Below are positions 10,727 through 21,702 of a DNA stretch of 64,000 bases, piece after piece. This DNA comes from Turnera subulata (lineage: Eukaryota; Streptophyta; Magnoliopsida; Malpighiales; Passifloraceae). The stretch is taken from assembly GCA_028386065.3 (NCBI GenBank), contig JAKUCV010005600.1, positions 199,658 through 263,657 on the forward strand, written 5' to 3'. The translations under genes were made by a program, and so were the position numbers. Numbering within the stretch: position 1 is the first letter of the stretch; each line of letters opens with the position of its first letter. The notes under the pieces are model-generated. The model did no database searches. It saw nothing but the letters and a program-made list of their open reading frames with translations, and was not told where the DNA came from.

Positions 10727-11184
10727 CAATGTTATCAAAACCGGACCGGTTCGTCCGGTTAACCCGGTTCAACCGCCTTTTCAGCAAAGCCCTGGTCCGG
10801 TTCACTGGAAAATACCCCCTGTTACACAACCGTTTTGAACCGGCCGGTTTTTACGGTTTTTAACGAATCGGCCAGTTTTTACCGGTTGAACCTCTTTTTT
10901 TCATTTAAAAGTTTTAAAAATAGTGAGAGTAAGACTTGAACCTTGACCTCCTAACAATATTTAAAGTCATTAACCAACTAAACTATTACAAATTAGTGTT
11001 TTCTTTACATAAGTTTTAGTATATATTGAGAATGACTTCAATTTTAACCATAAAATTATTATAATGAATATATTTTGACCGTTTTCTTAAAAAATTAATA
11101 TATTTTAATAAAACGGTTGAACCCCGGTATTCCTTGAACATCCCCTTTGCCGGTTCAATGGCCGGTCCGGTTTTCAAAACCTTG
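10727..11184. mobile_element. hAT-type MITE (458 bp) inside the copia-derived element
   Basis: Imperfect inverted ends CAATGTTATCAAAACCGG and CAAGGTTTTGAAAACCGG (right end, reverse complement) are flanked by an 8-bp target duplication CTCCTAGG at 10719-10726 and 11185-11192. The termini are rich in CCGGTT and the centre is AT-rich. The 454-bp element at 53219-53672 belongs to the same family. There is no coding capacity. Confidence 0.85.
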
Positions 11185-11299
11185 CTCCTAGGTTGATAGT
11201 AATTACTAGGTTGTCTATGCTTGTTTACTCTACTAGTCTTGTTTTCCTTAGTTTGAACCTTAGGTTTTCTAGGTTTAGGCTCAAATTTCTTCCTCTTAG

Positions 11300-12091
11300 T
11301 GATGCAGCAACAACCTTAGGACTCCACTAGGATTACCTCTGCAACTATTTGATCCCAAGACCACCAATCTCCAATCAAACTAGAGTTTAGTATCCCTATT
11401 CATCACCTTCTAAACTCAAAGGATTAGGCAACAAATAATTAGGAATACAAGGAAATAATTAATCACCATAAGTAAATCACTTGATAAGAGTAAAGCCAAG
11501 AGAATTTCTTCCTTGTTTTTTATTGAATCCCTCAATCAAGAAGAACACTAAAGGAAAGCATTTAGCTTCCCTAAAATCACTCAAAACATCATCTGTATTC
11601 TGCCTCAAACTTGATACATGGTTGGCTTTTATAGAAGCCAAAAAGCAAAGGATTGAATTGAAAATGCAAAGCACAAAACAAAATGATTCTTCTTTCTTTT
11701 TCTTTTGTTTTCTTTAATGCACACCAACAAACCAAATGATGAAAGGCCACTCAATCTGGATAGTGGGCATCTCCAGCTCCAAAGTGGATTTTCCAGCCTG
11801 AAAATGAACAGTAAACGCCGGCAGTGAATAGTAATTTCTGGGTTGAACGGTAAAGACGGCTACTTTTGACTTGAATCCTTCAAAATGCTTATAGACTTAG
11901 GAATCTCTTTAAATTCATCTCCGAACTTGTCCAACTTATCTTCTTGCAACTCCCGATTAACCCAAACTTGAGCATAATGTAACATGTGATTCTTTATCTT
12001 CTTCAATCGAGCCCTCGTCACTGGTCCTTGAGGCAAGCTATTGGCACCATCACGATCTTGAGTTCCACTTGGTACAGGCTTGCTTGTATCA
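11300..12091 (-). repeat. 3' LTR of the gypsy element (left)
   Basis: Direct repeat of 17757-18585. The right copy has extra bases near 17946-17962 and a roughly 21-bp extra GTGAATAGTGATTCCTAACG segment near 18300. Otherwise the copies are close, suggesting a fairly recent insertion. Confidence 0.93.
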
Positions 12092-15000
12092 TCCCCCCTT
12101 CCTCAAAAGGATTCGTCCTCGAATCTTTCCCTCCATTATGAAAGGGAGAAAGATCAGAAACATTAAAAGTAGCACTCACTGCATACTCACCAGACAGATC
12201 TATCTTGTAGGCATTGTCATTGATGCGCTCCAGGACTTGAAAAGAACCATCCCCCCTCGCATCCAACTTAGATTTCCTTTGCTTAGGAAACCTCTCCTTC
12301 CTAAAGTGCACCCACACCCAATCACCAGGCTCAAACCTGACCAGCTTGCGCCCTTTGTTGGCCCTTTGTGCCACTTTAACATTCATTGCTTCGATGTGCT
12401 TGCGAGCTTTCTCATGTATGGATTGAACCAACTTTGCTTTTTGCTGCCCATCTACATTGACAATCTCATTCAAAGGTAAAGGCAACAAATCCAAAGGGTT
12501 ATTGGATTAAAACCATACACAATCTCAAATGGAGAATATCTGTAGGAGAATGAGTGCTCCTATTATAGGCAAACTCTATCAATGGCAAACAATCTTCCCA
12601 AGTTTTCAAGTTCTTACCCACAACAGCACGCAATAAAGACCCTAAAGTCCTATTGACCACCTCAGTTTGGCCATCAGTCTGAGGATGACATGCAGTAGAA
12701 AACAACAACTTGGTCCCCAATTTATTCACAGCACACGCCAAAAATGACTCAAGAACTTAGTATCTCTATCAGAAACAATTGTCCTAGGAATGCCATGCAA
12801 ACGGACTACACCCCTAAAGAACAATTCAGAAACATGAGATGCATCATCAGTCTTATGACAAGCAATAAAATGAGTCATCTTACTAAACCTGTCAACCACA
12901 ACAAGGATGCTATCTCTACCTTTCCTAGTCCTAGGCAATCCTACCACAAAATCCATAGACATTTCAGTCCAAAGATGAGTAGGAACAGGCAAAGGTGTAT
13001 ACAACCCATGGGGTTACACTTTAGACTTGGCATGTCGACATGCCACACAGCTACTACAAACCTGCTTAACATTCTTTTTCATGTTAGGCCAATAAAAATG
13101 TTCCTACAGAATGTCAAGAGTTTTAACAACACCAAAATGACCCATCAAACCACCATCATGTGACTCTCTAGTCAACAGCTCACGCATAGAACAAGATGGA
13201 ATGCAAAGTTTTCCCTCACGAAATAAATATCCATTATCTCTATAAAATTTTTGAAATCCAGATTGTTCACATGCAACAAATACATTAGCAAAGTTAGAAT
13301 TAGATGGATACAGCTCCTTGATATACTCAAATCCCACCAACTTAGAACTAAGAGAGGAGAGTAGAGCATACCTCCTGGATAATGCATCAGCAACTACATT
13401 ATCCTTACCCTGCTTGTACTTGACAACATATGGAAAAGTCTCAATGAACTCCAGCCACTTTGCATGCCTTTTTCCCAGCTAACCTTGGCCCTTTAGGTGC
13501 TTCAAACTCTCATGATCAGTGTGAATCACGAATTCCTTTGGCCAAAGGTAACGATGCCATGTTTGTAATGCTCTCACTAGTGCATACAGCTCCTTGTCAT
13601 AAGTGGAATAGTTAAGTTGAGCACCTTTCAACTTCGCACTGAAATAGGCAATTGGGCTCTTTTCCTGCAAAAGAACAGCACCTATGCCTACACCAGAAGC
13701 ATCACACTCAATCTCAAAAGTAGAATCAAAGTTAGGCAACTTAAGAATTGGAGCAGAGCACAATCTATCTTTTAAAGTCGAAAATGCCTTTTGTTGTGCA
13801 TCTCCCTAATTAAATCCTACTTCCTTCTTGACAATATCATTCAAAGGAGCAGCAATAGTACTAAAATTTTTTATAAATCTCCATATAAAAACTAGCAAGG
13901 CTATGAAAAGACCTCACCTCAGAAATAGAAGTAGGCGTCGGCCATTCTCTGATAGCCCTTATCTTCTCCTGGTCGACTTCTATCCCCCTGGAACTAACCA
14001 CATATCCAAGAAAGATAACACTATCCATGCAAAAGGTACACTTTTTAAGCTTGGCAAATAATTTCTCAGCCCTAAGTGCATCCAATACTAGCTTAAGATG
14101 TTCCAAATGTTCTTCAACACTTTTGCTATAGATAAGAATATCATCAAAGTACACAATAACGAATTTTCCAATGAAATACCGCAAGACATGATTCATTAGA
14201 CGCATAAATGTACTAGGTGCATCAGTCAAACCAAACGGCATAACTAACCATTCATACAATCCAAACTTAGTCTTAAAAGCAGTTTTCCATTCATCCCCTA
14301 TTTTCATGCGAATCTGATGATACCCAGTCATGAGATCAATCTTAGTGAAAATGCATGCACCATATAATTCATCAAGCATGTCATCTAACCTAGGAATGGG
14401 ATGGCGATACTTTACCGTTATTTTGTTGACAGCTCGACAGTTAACGCACATCCGCCAAATGCCCTCCTTCTTTGGAACAAGAATTACTGGTACAGCACAT
14501 GGAGAGAGACTCTCGAATCAGCCCCTTAGAAAGCAAGTCCTCGACTTGCTTTTGTATCTCCTTTGTCTCCTTTGGATTGGCCTTATATGCTGGCCTGTTT
14601 GGAATTTGGGCACCAAGAATAAAGTCAATCTGATGTTCAATGCCCCTAAGTGGCGGCAATTCCCTAGGCAGTTCCTCCGGAAAGACATCACTGTAGTCCT
14701 GCAAAAGAGAAACAATACAACTAGGCAATTCTTGGTCAAGGTCAGCTGTACTAAAATAAGTCCCCTTATATAAGAGTACTAAAATCTCTTGTTTGTTCTC
14801 ACAAGCTACCCTCAAATCCCTTGAACTTGCATAGAAATTTTCTCTCTTTTTCTCACTAAGTTTTTGCTCTCCTTTTGCAAAGCCCTCGGCTTTCCCCTCA
14901 ACCTCACTGAGTTTGGCTAAACTAGCCACCTTCTCCTTCCTCCAAGCCTCCACAGACTTGTGCATAAACAACTGATCCTCATAGACAGCCTTGGGAGATA

Positions 15001-16828
15001 GTGGCGCAAGCACCACCTTCCTTTTACCCATGGTGAATGTGTACCTATTCGTATGACCATCATGTGGCACTCTCCTGTCATACTACCATGGCCTTCCCAA
15101 CAAGATATGACACGCTTGCATATGTACAACATCATATAAAACCTCATCAGAGTACTTCCCAATGGTGAAGGAAATAAGTACCTGACCGGTCACTTTGATC
15201 TCGCCACTGTCATTAAGCAACTGAAGCTTGTATGGCTTTGGATGTTTCTGAGTTTTCAGCCCCATCTTCTCCACTAACATGGTACTCACGACATTGGTGC
15301 AACTTCCCCCGTCTATGATCATGCTGCAGGGCTTGTATTGTATCAAACACCTAGTGTGAAAGATGTTCTCCCTTTGCTCAATTCCCTCTTCCTTCTGCTA
15401 AATATTGAGCATCCTCCGGGTCACACATAACTTATGAACCACCTCCTCTGGCTCAACAAACTCATCGTCTGCATCCTCCAACTCAGGCATGTCAGCTAGT
15501 GCTGGATCAACATAGGGCTCCTCCCTCTCATCATCAGAGTACACCTCCCCATGCTCAGTGGTAAGCATCACCCTCTTATTCGGGCACTGAGAAGCATAAT
15601 GTCCTAATCCCATGCACTTGAAACACTTCACATTTCTAGCCTTATCCTGAGCTTTTGTTGGTGCATTGGGAGTCTTTTGTTCAGTCGATTTCTGTCCCTC
15701 CCTAGGTCTCCAAAGAATCGACTTAGGTATGTCAAGAATAGGCTTACTTGAGCTCCCCACTTCCTTCTTGGTGTATCTTGCACTGGCACTCCAATTGGTA
15801 TAACTAGAAGGCTTCCCATATGTCTTGCTCTTGAGTTGCTTTTCAATCTTAAAAGCTAGAGCTACCATCTCCTCAATCTCTGCAAAATGTTGTAGCTCCA
15901 GAATATTAGCAATGTCCATGTTCAACCCATAGTAAAACCTCGACATGGTGGTCTCCTCATCCTCCTCGATCCCACTCTGATGCATAGTCATCTCAATTGC
16001 TTTCCAGTACTCCTCTACACTCTTAGTCCCTTGCTTAGTTGCTTGAAGCTTATAAAGCAACTCTCTCTGATATGAAGCAGGAACAAATCTCTTCTTCATG
16101 ATCCTCTTCATTTCTTCCTATATTTCTGTCGCAGGGTCTCCATATCTCCTCCTTGAAGTGACAAGCTTATTCCACCAAGACCTAGCATAATCTTTGAATT
16201 CCACAACTACAAGCTTGACCATCTTTTCCTCTGAGTACCTATAGCAGTCAAAAATTGACTCCACAGTTTGCACCCACTCCAGATACTCCCCTGGATCACT
16301 AGATCCTCGAAAAGTTGGAATTTTCATTTTGATGGATCCAACATCTCGATCAATCCTCACTGCTCTGTCTTCCACTCTATCAAAGAATCTGGGTCTCTGA
16401 TATCCAGCTACGCCTCCTCCTCTACCAAATAGGCCTTGGCCTCCCTTTTCCCCAGCATGTACTCTTTGTTTAACCTCTCCAAGCTGGTCTTCCAATTCTT
16501 CCTCAAGAATGGGATCTTCATTAACATGGTGAGTAGCTTGCTCTCTGGGGCGAGCAGCCTATTCCTACTCTCCTCCTCCTGTTCTTCTAGGAGTAGCAAA
16601 GCTAGTATAGATCTCTTGAACAGTTTGCTCTTGCCTCTCCAACCTATCACCCAACTCTCTTGTCTGCCTATCAATTTGGGTATTGGTCTCCCTCAACCCT
16701 AGATTTGTCGCCCTGACTTCATCCCTAACCTCCTTCATCTGAGCATCGATTTGAGCCCTGAAATCCCTCAACAATACCATAACAGAAGCAAGGTTTGGTT
16801 CACCACCCTCACTGCCACTAGTAGACAT
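12018..16828 (-). pseudogene. Gypsy gag-pol pseudogene
   Basis: The start is chosen at MSTSGSEGG (16828). Gag runs to about 15400 with the zinc knuckle CFKCMGLGHYASQC near 15600. Protease has the IIDGGSCTNVVS site near 15310. Reverse transcriptase (about 14530-13860) keeps YFDDILIYS and [13 protein letters not shown]. RNase H (13763-13479) shows [18 protein letters not shown]. Integrase keeps [26 protein letters not shown] and [16 protein letters not shown], then the GDWVWVHFRKERFP region. In-frame stops lie at about 16565, 16118, 15398, 15083 and 13479, with frame changes near 14450, 13800, 12735 and 12500. The last frame enters the LTR and stops at 12018. No chromodomain was recognised, so the lineage is left open. 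Confidence 0.93.
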
Positions 16829-17210
16829 GATGTATAACCTGCGAATACTTGTTAGTAAAAACAAATCCTCACGTGTTCACACTCGTGTTTGTTCACTCTT
16901 GGAAAGGATGTAACTCTCAGCCTCTTTCCTCTCTTGATTCTGCTTTAAGTTTACAAGTTAGGATTAGATATCACAAAATCAAGCAACCAACTTGCAACAA
17001 TCAATTAACAGAAACAATGAAAGCCTAAAGAAGGAACGAAAGGAAGAACAATTCTAGAACAAATTATGACTTCAACAAATAAGAAGAAAGATCACACACA
17101 AGGATAAGGTAATGCATGTGATGGAATGTTGTAGCAACTAAATGATATGAGACCAAGACAAGCTAAATTTAATGTACAAGTACTATGTGAACAATAGTCA
17201 AAGCCTCAAA

Positions 17211-17650
17211 ACATTGATGTTGGATTCTAAACATCGATGTTTAAACAATTGGTTTCAAGTTTTTTTTTTGACCGAAGCTCAACAACATCGATGTTGGATG
17301 GGAAAACATCGATGTTTTACAATGATTTCCAAGATTTTTTTTGGCCGAAGCTTAAGAACATCGATGTTGGGGTTCAAAACATCAATGTTTAAAACTACTG
17401 GGAAGAAGAATAATTACTGAACATCGATGTTGGGGTTCAAAACATCGATGTTTAAAACTACTGGGAGGAAGAATAACTATTGAACATCGATGTTGGGGTT
17501 CAAAATATCGATGTTTAAAACTACTAGGAGGAAGAATAATTACTGAACATCAATGTTCGGGTTCAAAACATCGATGTTTGGTGACCATGGGCTACAAAAA
17601 TTTCAATTTTACTGGTTCAACATCGATGTTTTGATGCCAAACATCGATGT
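17211..17650. repeat. Array of phased ACATCGATGT palindrome pairs, gypsy leader
   Basis: Fourteen copies start at 17211, 17231, 17285, 17306, 17358, 17379, 17421, 17442, 17484, 17505, 17547, 17568, 17620 and 17641. They form seven pairs, six spaced exactly 21 bp and one 20 bp. The pair period is 63 or 73 bp, different from the LTR arrays. The array lies between the primer-binding site (about 17742-17755) and the gag start (16828), inside the transcribed leader. Sites 17211, 17379 and 17547 have the central CG changed to TG or CA. Confidence 0.95.
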
Positions 17651-17741
17651 TGTAGCATTTTTTTTTTGTAGAATGACGATAAGATTAAGAACAGGAAAAA
17701 CAAGAATTGAACAACAAAAGGTATGATTGATTGAACTTGTA

Positions 17742-17756
17742 AGCTCCGCTACCAAC
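17742..17756 (-). other. Primer-binding site of the gypsy element
   Basis: GTTGGTAGCGGAGCTT follows the LTR end on the minus strand. It resembles the usual plant tRNA-Met site (10 of 12 positions) and is the expected start of minus-strand synthesis. Confidence 0.6.
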
Positions 17757-18585
17757 TGATGCAGCAACAACCCTAGGACTCCACTAGGATTACCTCTGCA
17801 ACTATTTGATCCCAAGACCTCCAATGTCCAATCAAACTAGAGTTTAGTATCCCTATTTTTCACCTCCTAAACTCAAAGGATTAGGCAACAAACAATTAGA
17901 AATACAAGGAAATGATTAATCACCACAAGTAAATTACTTGATAAGAGTAATCAATCCCAAAGAGTAAAGCCAAGAGAATCCCTCCCTTGTTTTTTATTGA
18001 ATCCCTCAATCAAGAAGAACACTAAAGGAAAGCATTTAGCTTCCTTAAAATCACTCAAAACATCATTTGTATTCTGCCTCAAACTTGATACATGGTTGGC
18101 TTCTATAGAAGCCAAAAAGTAAAAGATTGAATTTAAAATGCAAAGCACAAAACAAAATGATTCTTCTTTTTTTTTCTTCTGTTTTCTTTAATGCACACCA
18201 ACAAACCAAATGATAAAAGGCCACTCAATCTGGATAGTGGGCATCTCCAGCTCCAAAGTGGATTTTCCAGCCTGAAAATGAACAGTAAACGCCGGCAGTG
18301 AATAGTGATTCCTAACGGTGAATAGTAATTTCCGGGTTGAACGGTAAAGACGGCTACTTTTGACTTGAATCCTTCAAAATGCTTATAGACTTAGGAATCT
18401 CTTTAAATTCATCTCCGAAATTGTCCAACTTATCTTCTTGCAACTCCCGATTAACCCAAGCTTGAGCATAATGTAACATGTGATTCTTTATCGTCTTCAA
18501 TCGAGCCCTCGTGACTAGTCCTTGAGGCAAGCTAACGGCACTATCACGATCTTGAGTTCCACTTGGTACTGGCTTGCTTGTATCA
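17757..18585 (-). repeat. 5' LTR of the gypsy element (right)
   Basis: 829-bp copy of the left LTR. On the minus strand it starts TGATACAAGC and ends GCTGCATCA. The target duplication CTTAG follows at 18586. Confidence 0.93.
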
Positions 18586-18590
18586 CTTAG

Positions 18591-20010
18591 GTTCATTCTT
18601 AAAACCTAATCCATGCTTAGTAGAATGCATGTTATCTAGAATAGAACTTAAGCTCGTATGAGGGGTGTTGAACTTCTTTAAAGTAGTCTCGAGTTCTTCA
18701 ACTTGCTTCTTTAAAAATTTGCATGATAAGCATTACTCAGGTGAGCTCTCGGGTTTGTTAGCACTTCTTTTTTCGAAAAACTTGTTTTCTTCCTTAAGTT
18801 TTTCGTTTTAATTAGAAAAATTTTCAAAATCTTTTCCTAATATCGTAAGTTGTCTCTTTAATACTTTGTTGATTTTAGAGGCACTAACATATTTTCCATA
18901 GAGTTCATCAAAAGCATTTTGTAATTCTTCATAAGTAAAAGCTTCATTTGGGAGAGTAGTACTTACCTCTTCCGGCGGTTCTTCCTGTGCCATGAGACAA
19001 AGATTGGCCGTCTCCTCTTCCTCGCTATCGGTTGACTCATCACCAGAATCACCTCCCCAAGAGATATACGCATGTTGCTTCTTGTAGGGCTTTTTCTCCT
19101 TGCCTTCCTTTGCTTTAGGGCACTTGGGTTTGATGTGCCCAACTTCTTCGCACCCATAGCACTTGAGCAGACCGGATTGCTTCCTTCCTTTCTTCTCAAG
19201 TTCTTTTCGCATGAACTTGTGCAATTTTCAGAAGATAGGTCCGAAGTCTTGATCATTCTCAATGGAGTCAATCTCAGTGAGCTCTTGGGTCGTTGAAGTG
19301 GAAGCCTTCAGAGCTATACCATTCTTCTTTTGTTCCTGCAAAGGAGGTTTAAGAATAGTGGATTCATAAGTGAGAAGATTACCTCTAAGCCCTTCAATGG
19401 TCAGGTTTGAAGTCCCGATGTTTTCGTAAATTGCGTCGGCTTTGGAACGCCATTCGGGAGTGAGGCTTCTAAGGACTTTTCTAACCAAGTCCTTATCCGA
19501 GTAGACTTTCTTCAGAGCATGTCGGTTGTTCACAATTTTGGAAAATCGTTCAAACATCTCCACGATTAACTCGTTCTCCTTCATTCGAAAGAGTTCATAT
19601 TCGGAGGTGAGAGAATGGATCTTGGCCTCACGAACTTGATCGGTTCCTTCATAGGTAATTTCCAGCTTGTCCCATATCTCCTTGGCGGTAGTGCAGCATG
19701 AGATTTTTCGGTGATCATTTGGATTAATTGCACAATAGAGCATGTTGATGGCCTTGGAGTTGTTTTCAACCTTCTTGATATCTTCGGCGTTGTACTCCGC
19801 CTCCGTCTTCGTCACGGTGGCTTCACCAACCTTCTTTGTTGGGATTTGTTCTCCATTCTTTATTATTTGCCAAAGAGCGAAGTTGTTGGCTTGGATGAAG
19901 ATTCTCATCCTCTCCTTCCAATAGATGTAGTTGGTGCCATCAAAGAGAGGTGGACGGGTGGTGGATTGTCCTTCGGCGATTCCTGTATAGAAATTACTTG
20001 AAGAAGTCAT
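18591..20010 (-). pseudogene. Gag of the copia-derived element
   Basis: From MTSSSNFYTGIAEGQS at 20010 this is a UBN2-type copia Gag with FDGTNYIYWKERMRIFI and WDKLEITYEGT. An in-frame TGA at 19228-19230 interrupts it. Reading on, the first zinc knuckle CYGCEEVGHIKPKC lies at about 19150, then an acidic linker and a coiled-coil-like stretch NAFDELYGKYVSASKINKV, ending at 18808. The gag C-terminus is cut by the gypsy insertion at 18585 and continues at 11294 and 10726. Gag would make the virus-like particle; long SIRE-like Gags have this two-knuckle plan. One stop and the insertions make it a pseudogene here. Confidence 0.88.
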
Positions 20011-20049
20011 GGATGATTCCTCTCAAATGGTTAAGTCTTTCAGAGAGTT

Positions 20050-20065
20050 AGGCTCAGCTACCAAT
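20050..20065 (-). other. Primer-binding site of the copia-derived element
   Basis: ATTGGTAGCTGAGCCT follows the right LTR on the minus strand and matches the plant tRNA-iMet site at 10 of 12 positions. Confidence 0.65.
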
Positions 20066-20601
20066 TGTTAGAAAATATGCCCTATGCTAGAGAGGGGGTG
20101 AATAGCGTTTTATGGACAAAATAAAAATTTGCAGGAATAAATGCGGAATAAAAGAATGAAGGAAGTTGACACCAAATTTTTATACTGGTTCACACACAAC
20201 TTTTGGCTAGTCCAATCCTATGAGAAACTCTCTCGAAGATTTCACTATCTACGTTAAGCTTCCGGGTGCTTAACAAACCGTTTACAACCTGAGAATTCGA
20301 GTCACACGAACCTCAATACTCCTGCTTGAAGATACCACACTTCAAGACTTCTCACACAAACAGAATACCTCTCCCTATGAAACACAACAAGGGAACAATC
20401 CTCCTTCAAGTGTATGACAACACTTACAACACTCAAAAACAAAAACTCTCTCAAAGAGTGGATATTGAGCAACAATGTAAGCACTGTAAGGCAACTCTCA
20501 ATTCTTGAAGATATTAGCTCATAAAAACTTGTATGAATGTATATCAATGAATGCTTGACATATGAAGAGTTGATTCATTGTAAAAGAGAGGTTTAACACC
20601 T

Positions 20602-20610
20602 CTTTTTATA
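20602..20610 (-). promoter_or_regulatory. TATA box of the right (5') LTR
   Basis: TATAAAAAG on the minus strand, at the same place as the TATA box of the left LTR. This copy would drive the genomic RNA of the element. Confidence 0.65.
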
Positions 20611-20708
20611 AGTTTGAAAACTTAGATGGCCGTTAGGAAAACATTCCAAAACACCTTTTGATAAAACAACATTGGAGGTTGAAAAAGGTTTCTGATCATA
20701 ACGACACA

Positions 20709-21089
20709 ACATCGATGTTTAGTATCACAACATCGATGTTTAGCCAGTAAATATGACTTTTTGGTCCCAACGATCACAAGAACATCGATGTTTATAAAGA
20801 GAACATCGATGTTTTGGATTTCTGCCAAAATATTTTAAAGACAACAAATGTAAGAACATCGATGTTTGAAATGCAAACATTGATGTTTTCAGCTTCTGCC
20901 AAAAAACATTTTAATTCAAGAGATAAAAGAACATCGATGTTGAAAACTTGAACATCGATGTTTTGAGCTACTGCCAAAACATTTAAAAAGGCAATGCTCA
21001 TCAAAACATCGATGTTTTGAGCTTCTGCCGCTTTTTGATAAATCATTTGAAACAGAGAACATCGATGTTGTTAAAGAGAACATCGATGT
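20709..21089. repeat. Array of phased ACATCGATGT palindrome pairs, right LTR
   Basis: Eleven copies start at 20709, 20730, 20782, 20803, 20856, 20877, 20931, 20952, 21006, 21059 and 21080. All five pairs have 21-bp spacing. The fifth pair of the left LTR is here a single palindrome at 21006: one palindrome and its spacer, 21 bp in all, are precisely lost. Site 20877 has CG changed to TG, while its partner copy at 7829 is intact. Confidence 0.95.
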
Positions 21090-21702
21090 TTAAAGCTCAA
21101 AAGTCATTTTCATGACTGTTAAACAAAATGCTATTTTGATGCATGAGGAAAATTGATTTTGTTTGAGAAAATATATTAGAAGATTTTGAGTGTTAACCTT
21201 GTACAATTAGGTTCTTAAATCTTTTATATTGTCACTTCAAATCTTGTGCTCTTCTTCTCATCAACTTGTGCTCTTGAGTGATTTCTTTTTGCTTTGGTTG
21301 TTGTCATTTTGAATCAAGGTCGGTTTGTCAATATCAAAACCTGTATGAGACAAGGAGGCATTTAGCATTTCTAATACTAGTTTCTTCAAAAATAAAATCC
21401 AATCTTGACAAACCTAGTTTTTATCCAATGCTAAAGTTACAATTTTTACCATAGTTTTTCCAAAGGCTCAACTCTCTAACCTATAAAAATTCTTGAGTAC
21501 TAGACTTGCATAGTAGTCTAATCTCATTTTAATTAGACTTCGGTAACTTTTTTTAAAGAGATGTTAATTTTATGTCTAGAGTATTTTGAATATGAGATTA
21601 ATTAACAATTTTGGTAATTGTGTTATACAAAATTGATTTGTTTTGAAACTAAGATACGAAGATAGTGTTATAACTTTGGACTTATAAATAAGTATTGACT
21701 AG

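Larger units (their letters stand above)
11300..18585 (-). mobile_element. Ty3/gypsy LTR retrotransposon nested in the copia-derived element
   Basis: The element is 7,286 bp with a target duplication CTTAG at 11295-11299 and 18586-18590. LTRs are 792 bp (11300-12091) and 829 bp (17757-18585), both of TGATGCAGCA...TTGTATCA form in plus reading. Minus orientation follows from the purine tract GAGGAAGGGGGGA beside the left LTR, the primer site TGGTAGCGGAGC beside the right LTR, and the coding direction. Domain order is gag, zinc knuckle, protease, reverse transcriptase, RNase H, integrase, as in Ty3/gypsy. It carries its own ACATCGATGT array in the leader. Several stops and frameshifts make it inactive. 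Confidence 0.95.
7022..21376 (-). mobile_element. Pol-less copia-derived LTR retrotransposon with accessory ORF (nested host of two other elements)
   Basis: The LTRs are 1,329 bp (left) and 1,311 bp (right), with a 5-bp target duplication CTAGT at 7017-7021 and 21377-21381. Minus orientation is shown by the purine tract AAAAAGGGGAAAT beside the left LTR and a tRNA-Met-like primer site TGGTAGCTGAGC beside the right LTR. Without its inserted gypsy element and MITE it would be about 6.6 kb. It keeps gag with two zinc knuckles and the start of the protease (WYLDSGCSKH). Reverse transcriptase, RNase H and integrase are absent, and an accessory ORF takes their place. By architecture it is a non-autonomous, SIRE-like copia derivative that depends on a partner for enzymes. 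Confidence 0.9.
20066..21376 (-). repeat. 5' LTR of the copia-derived element (right)
   Basis: 1,311-bp copy of 7022-8350. The outer end reads CTAATA instead of CTAACA, one substitution. Eleven palindromes are at 20709-21089. TATAAAAAG lies at 20602-20610, about 100 bp downstream of the array in element orientation. Confidence 0.93.
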
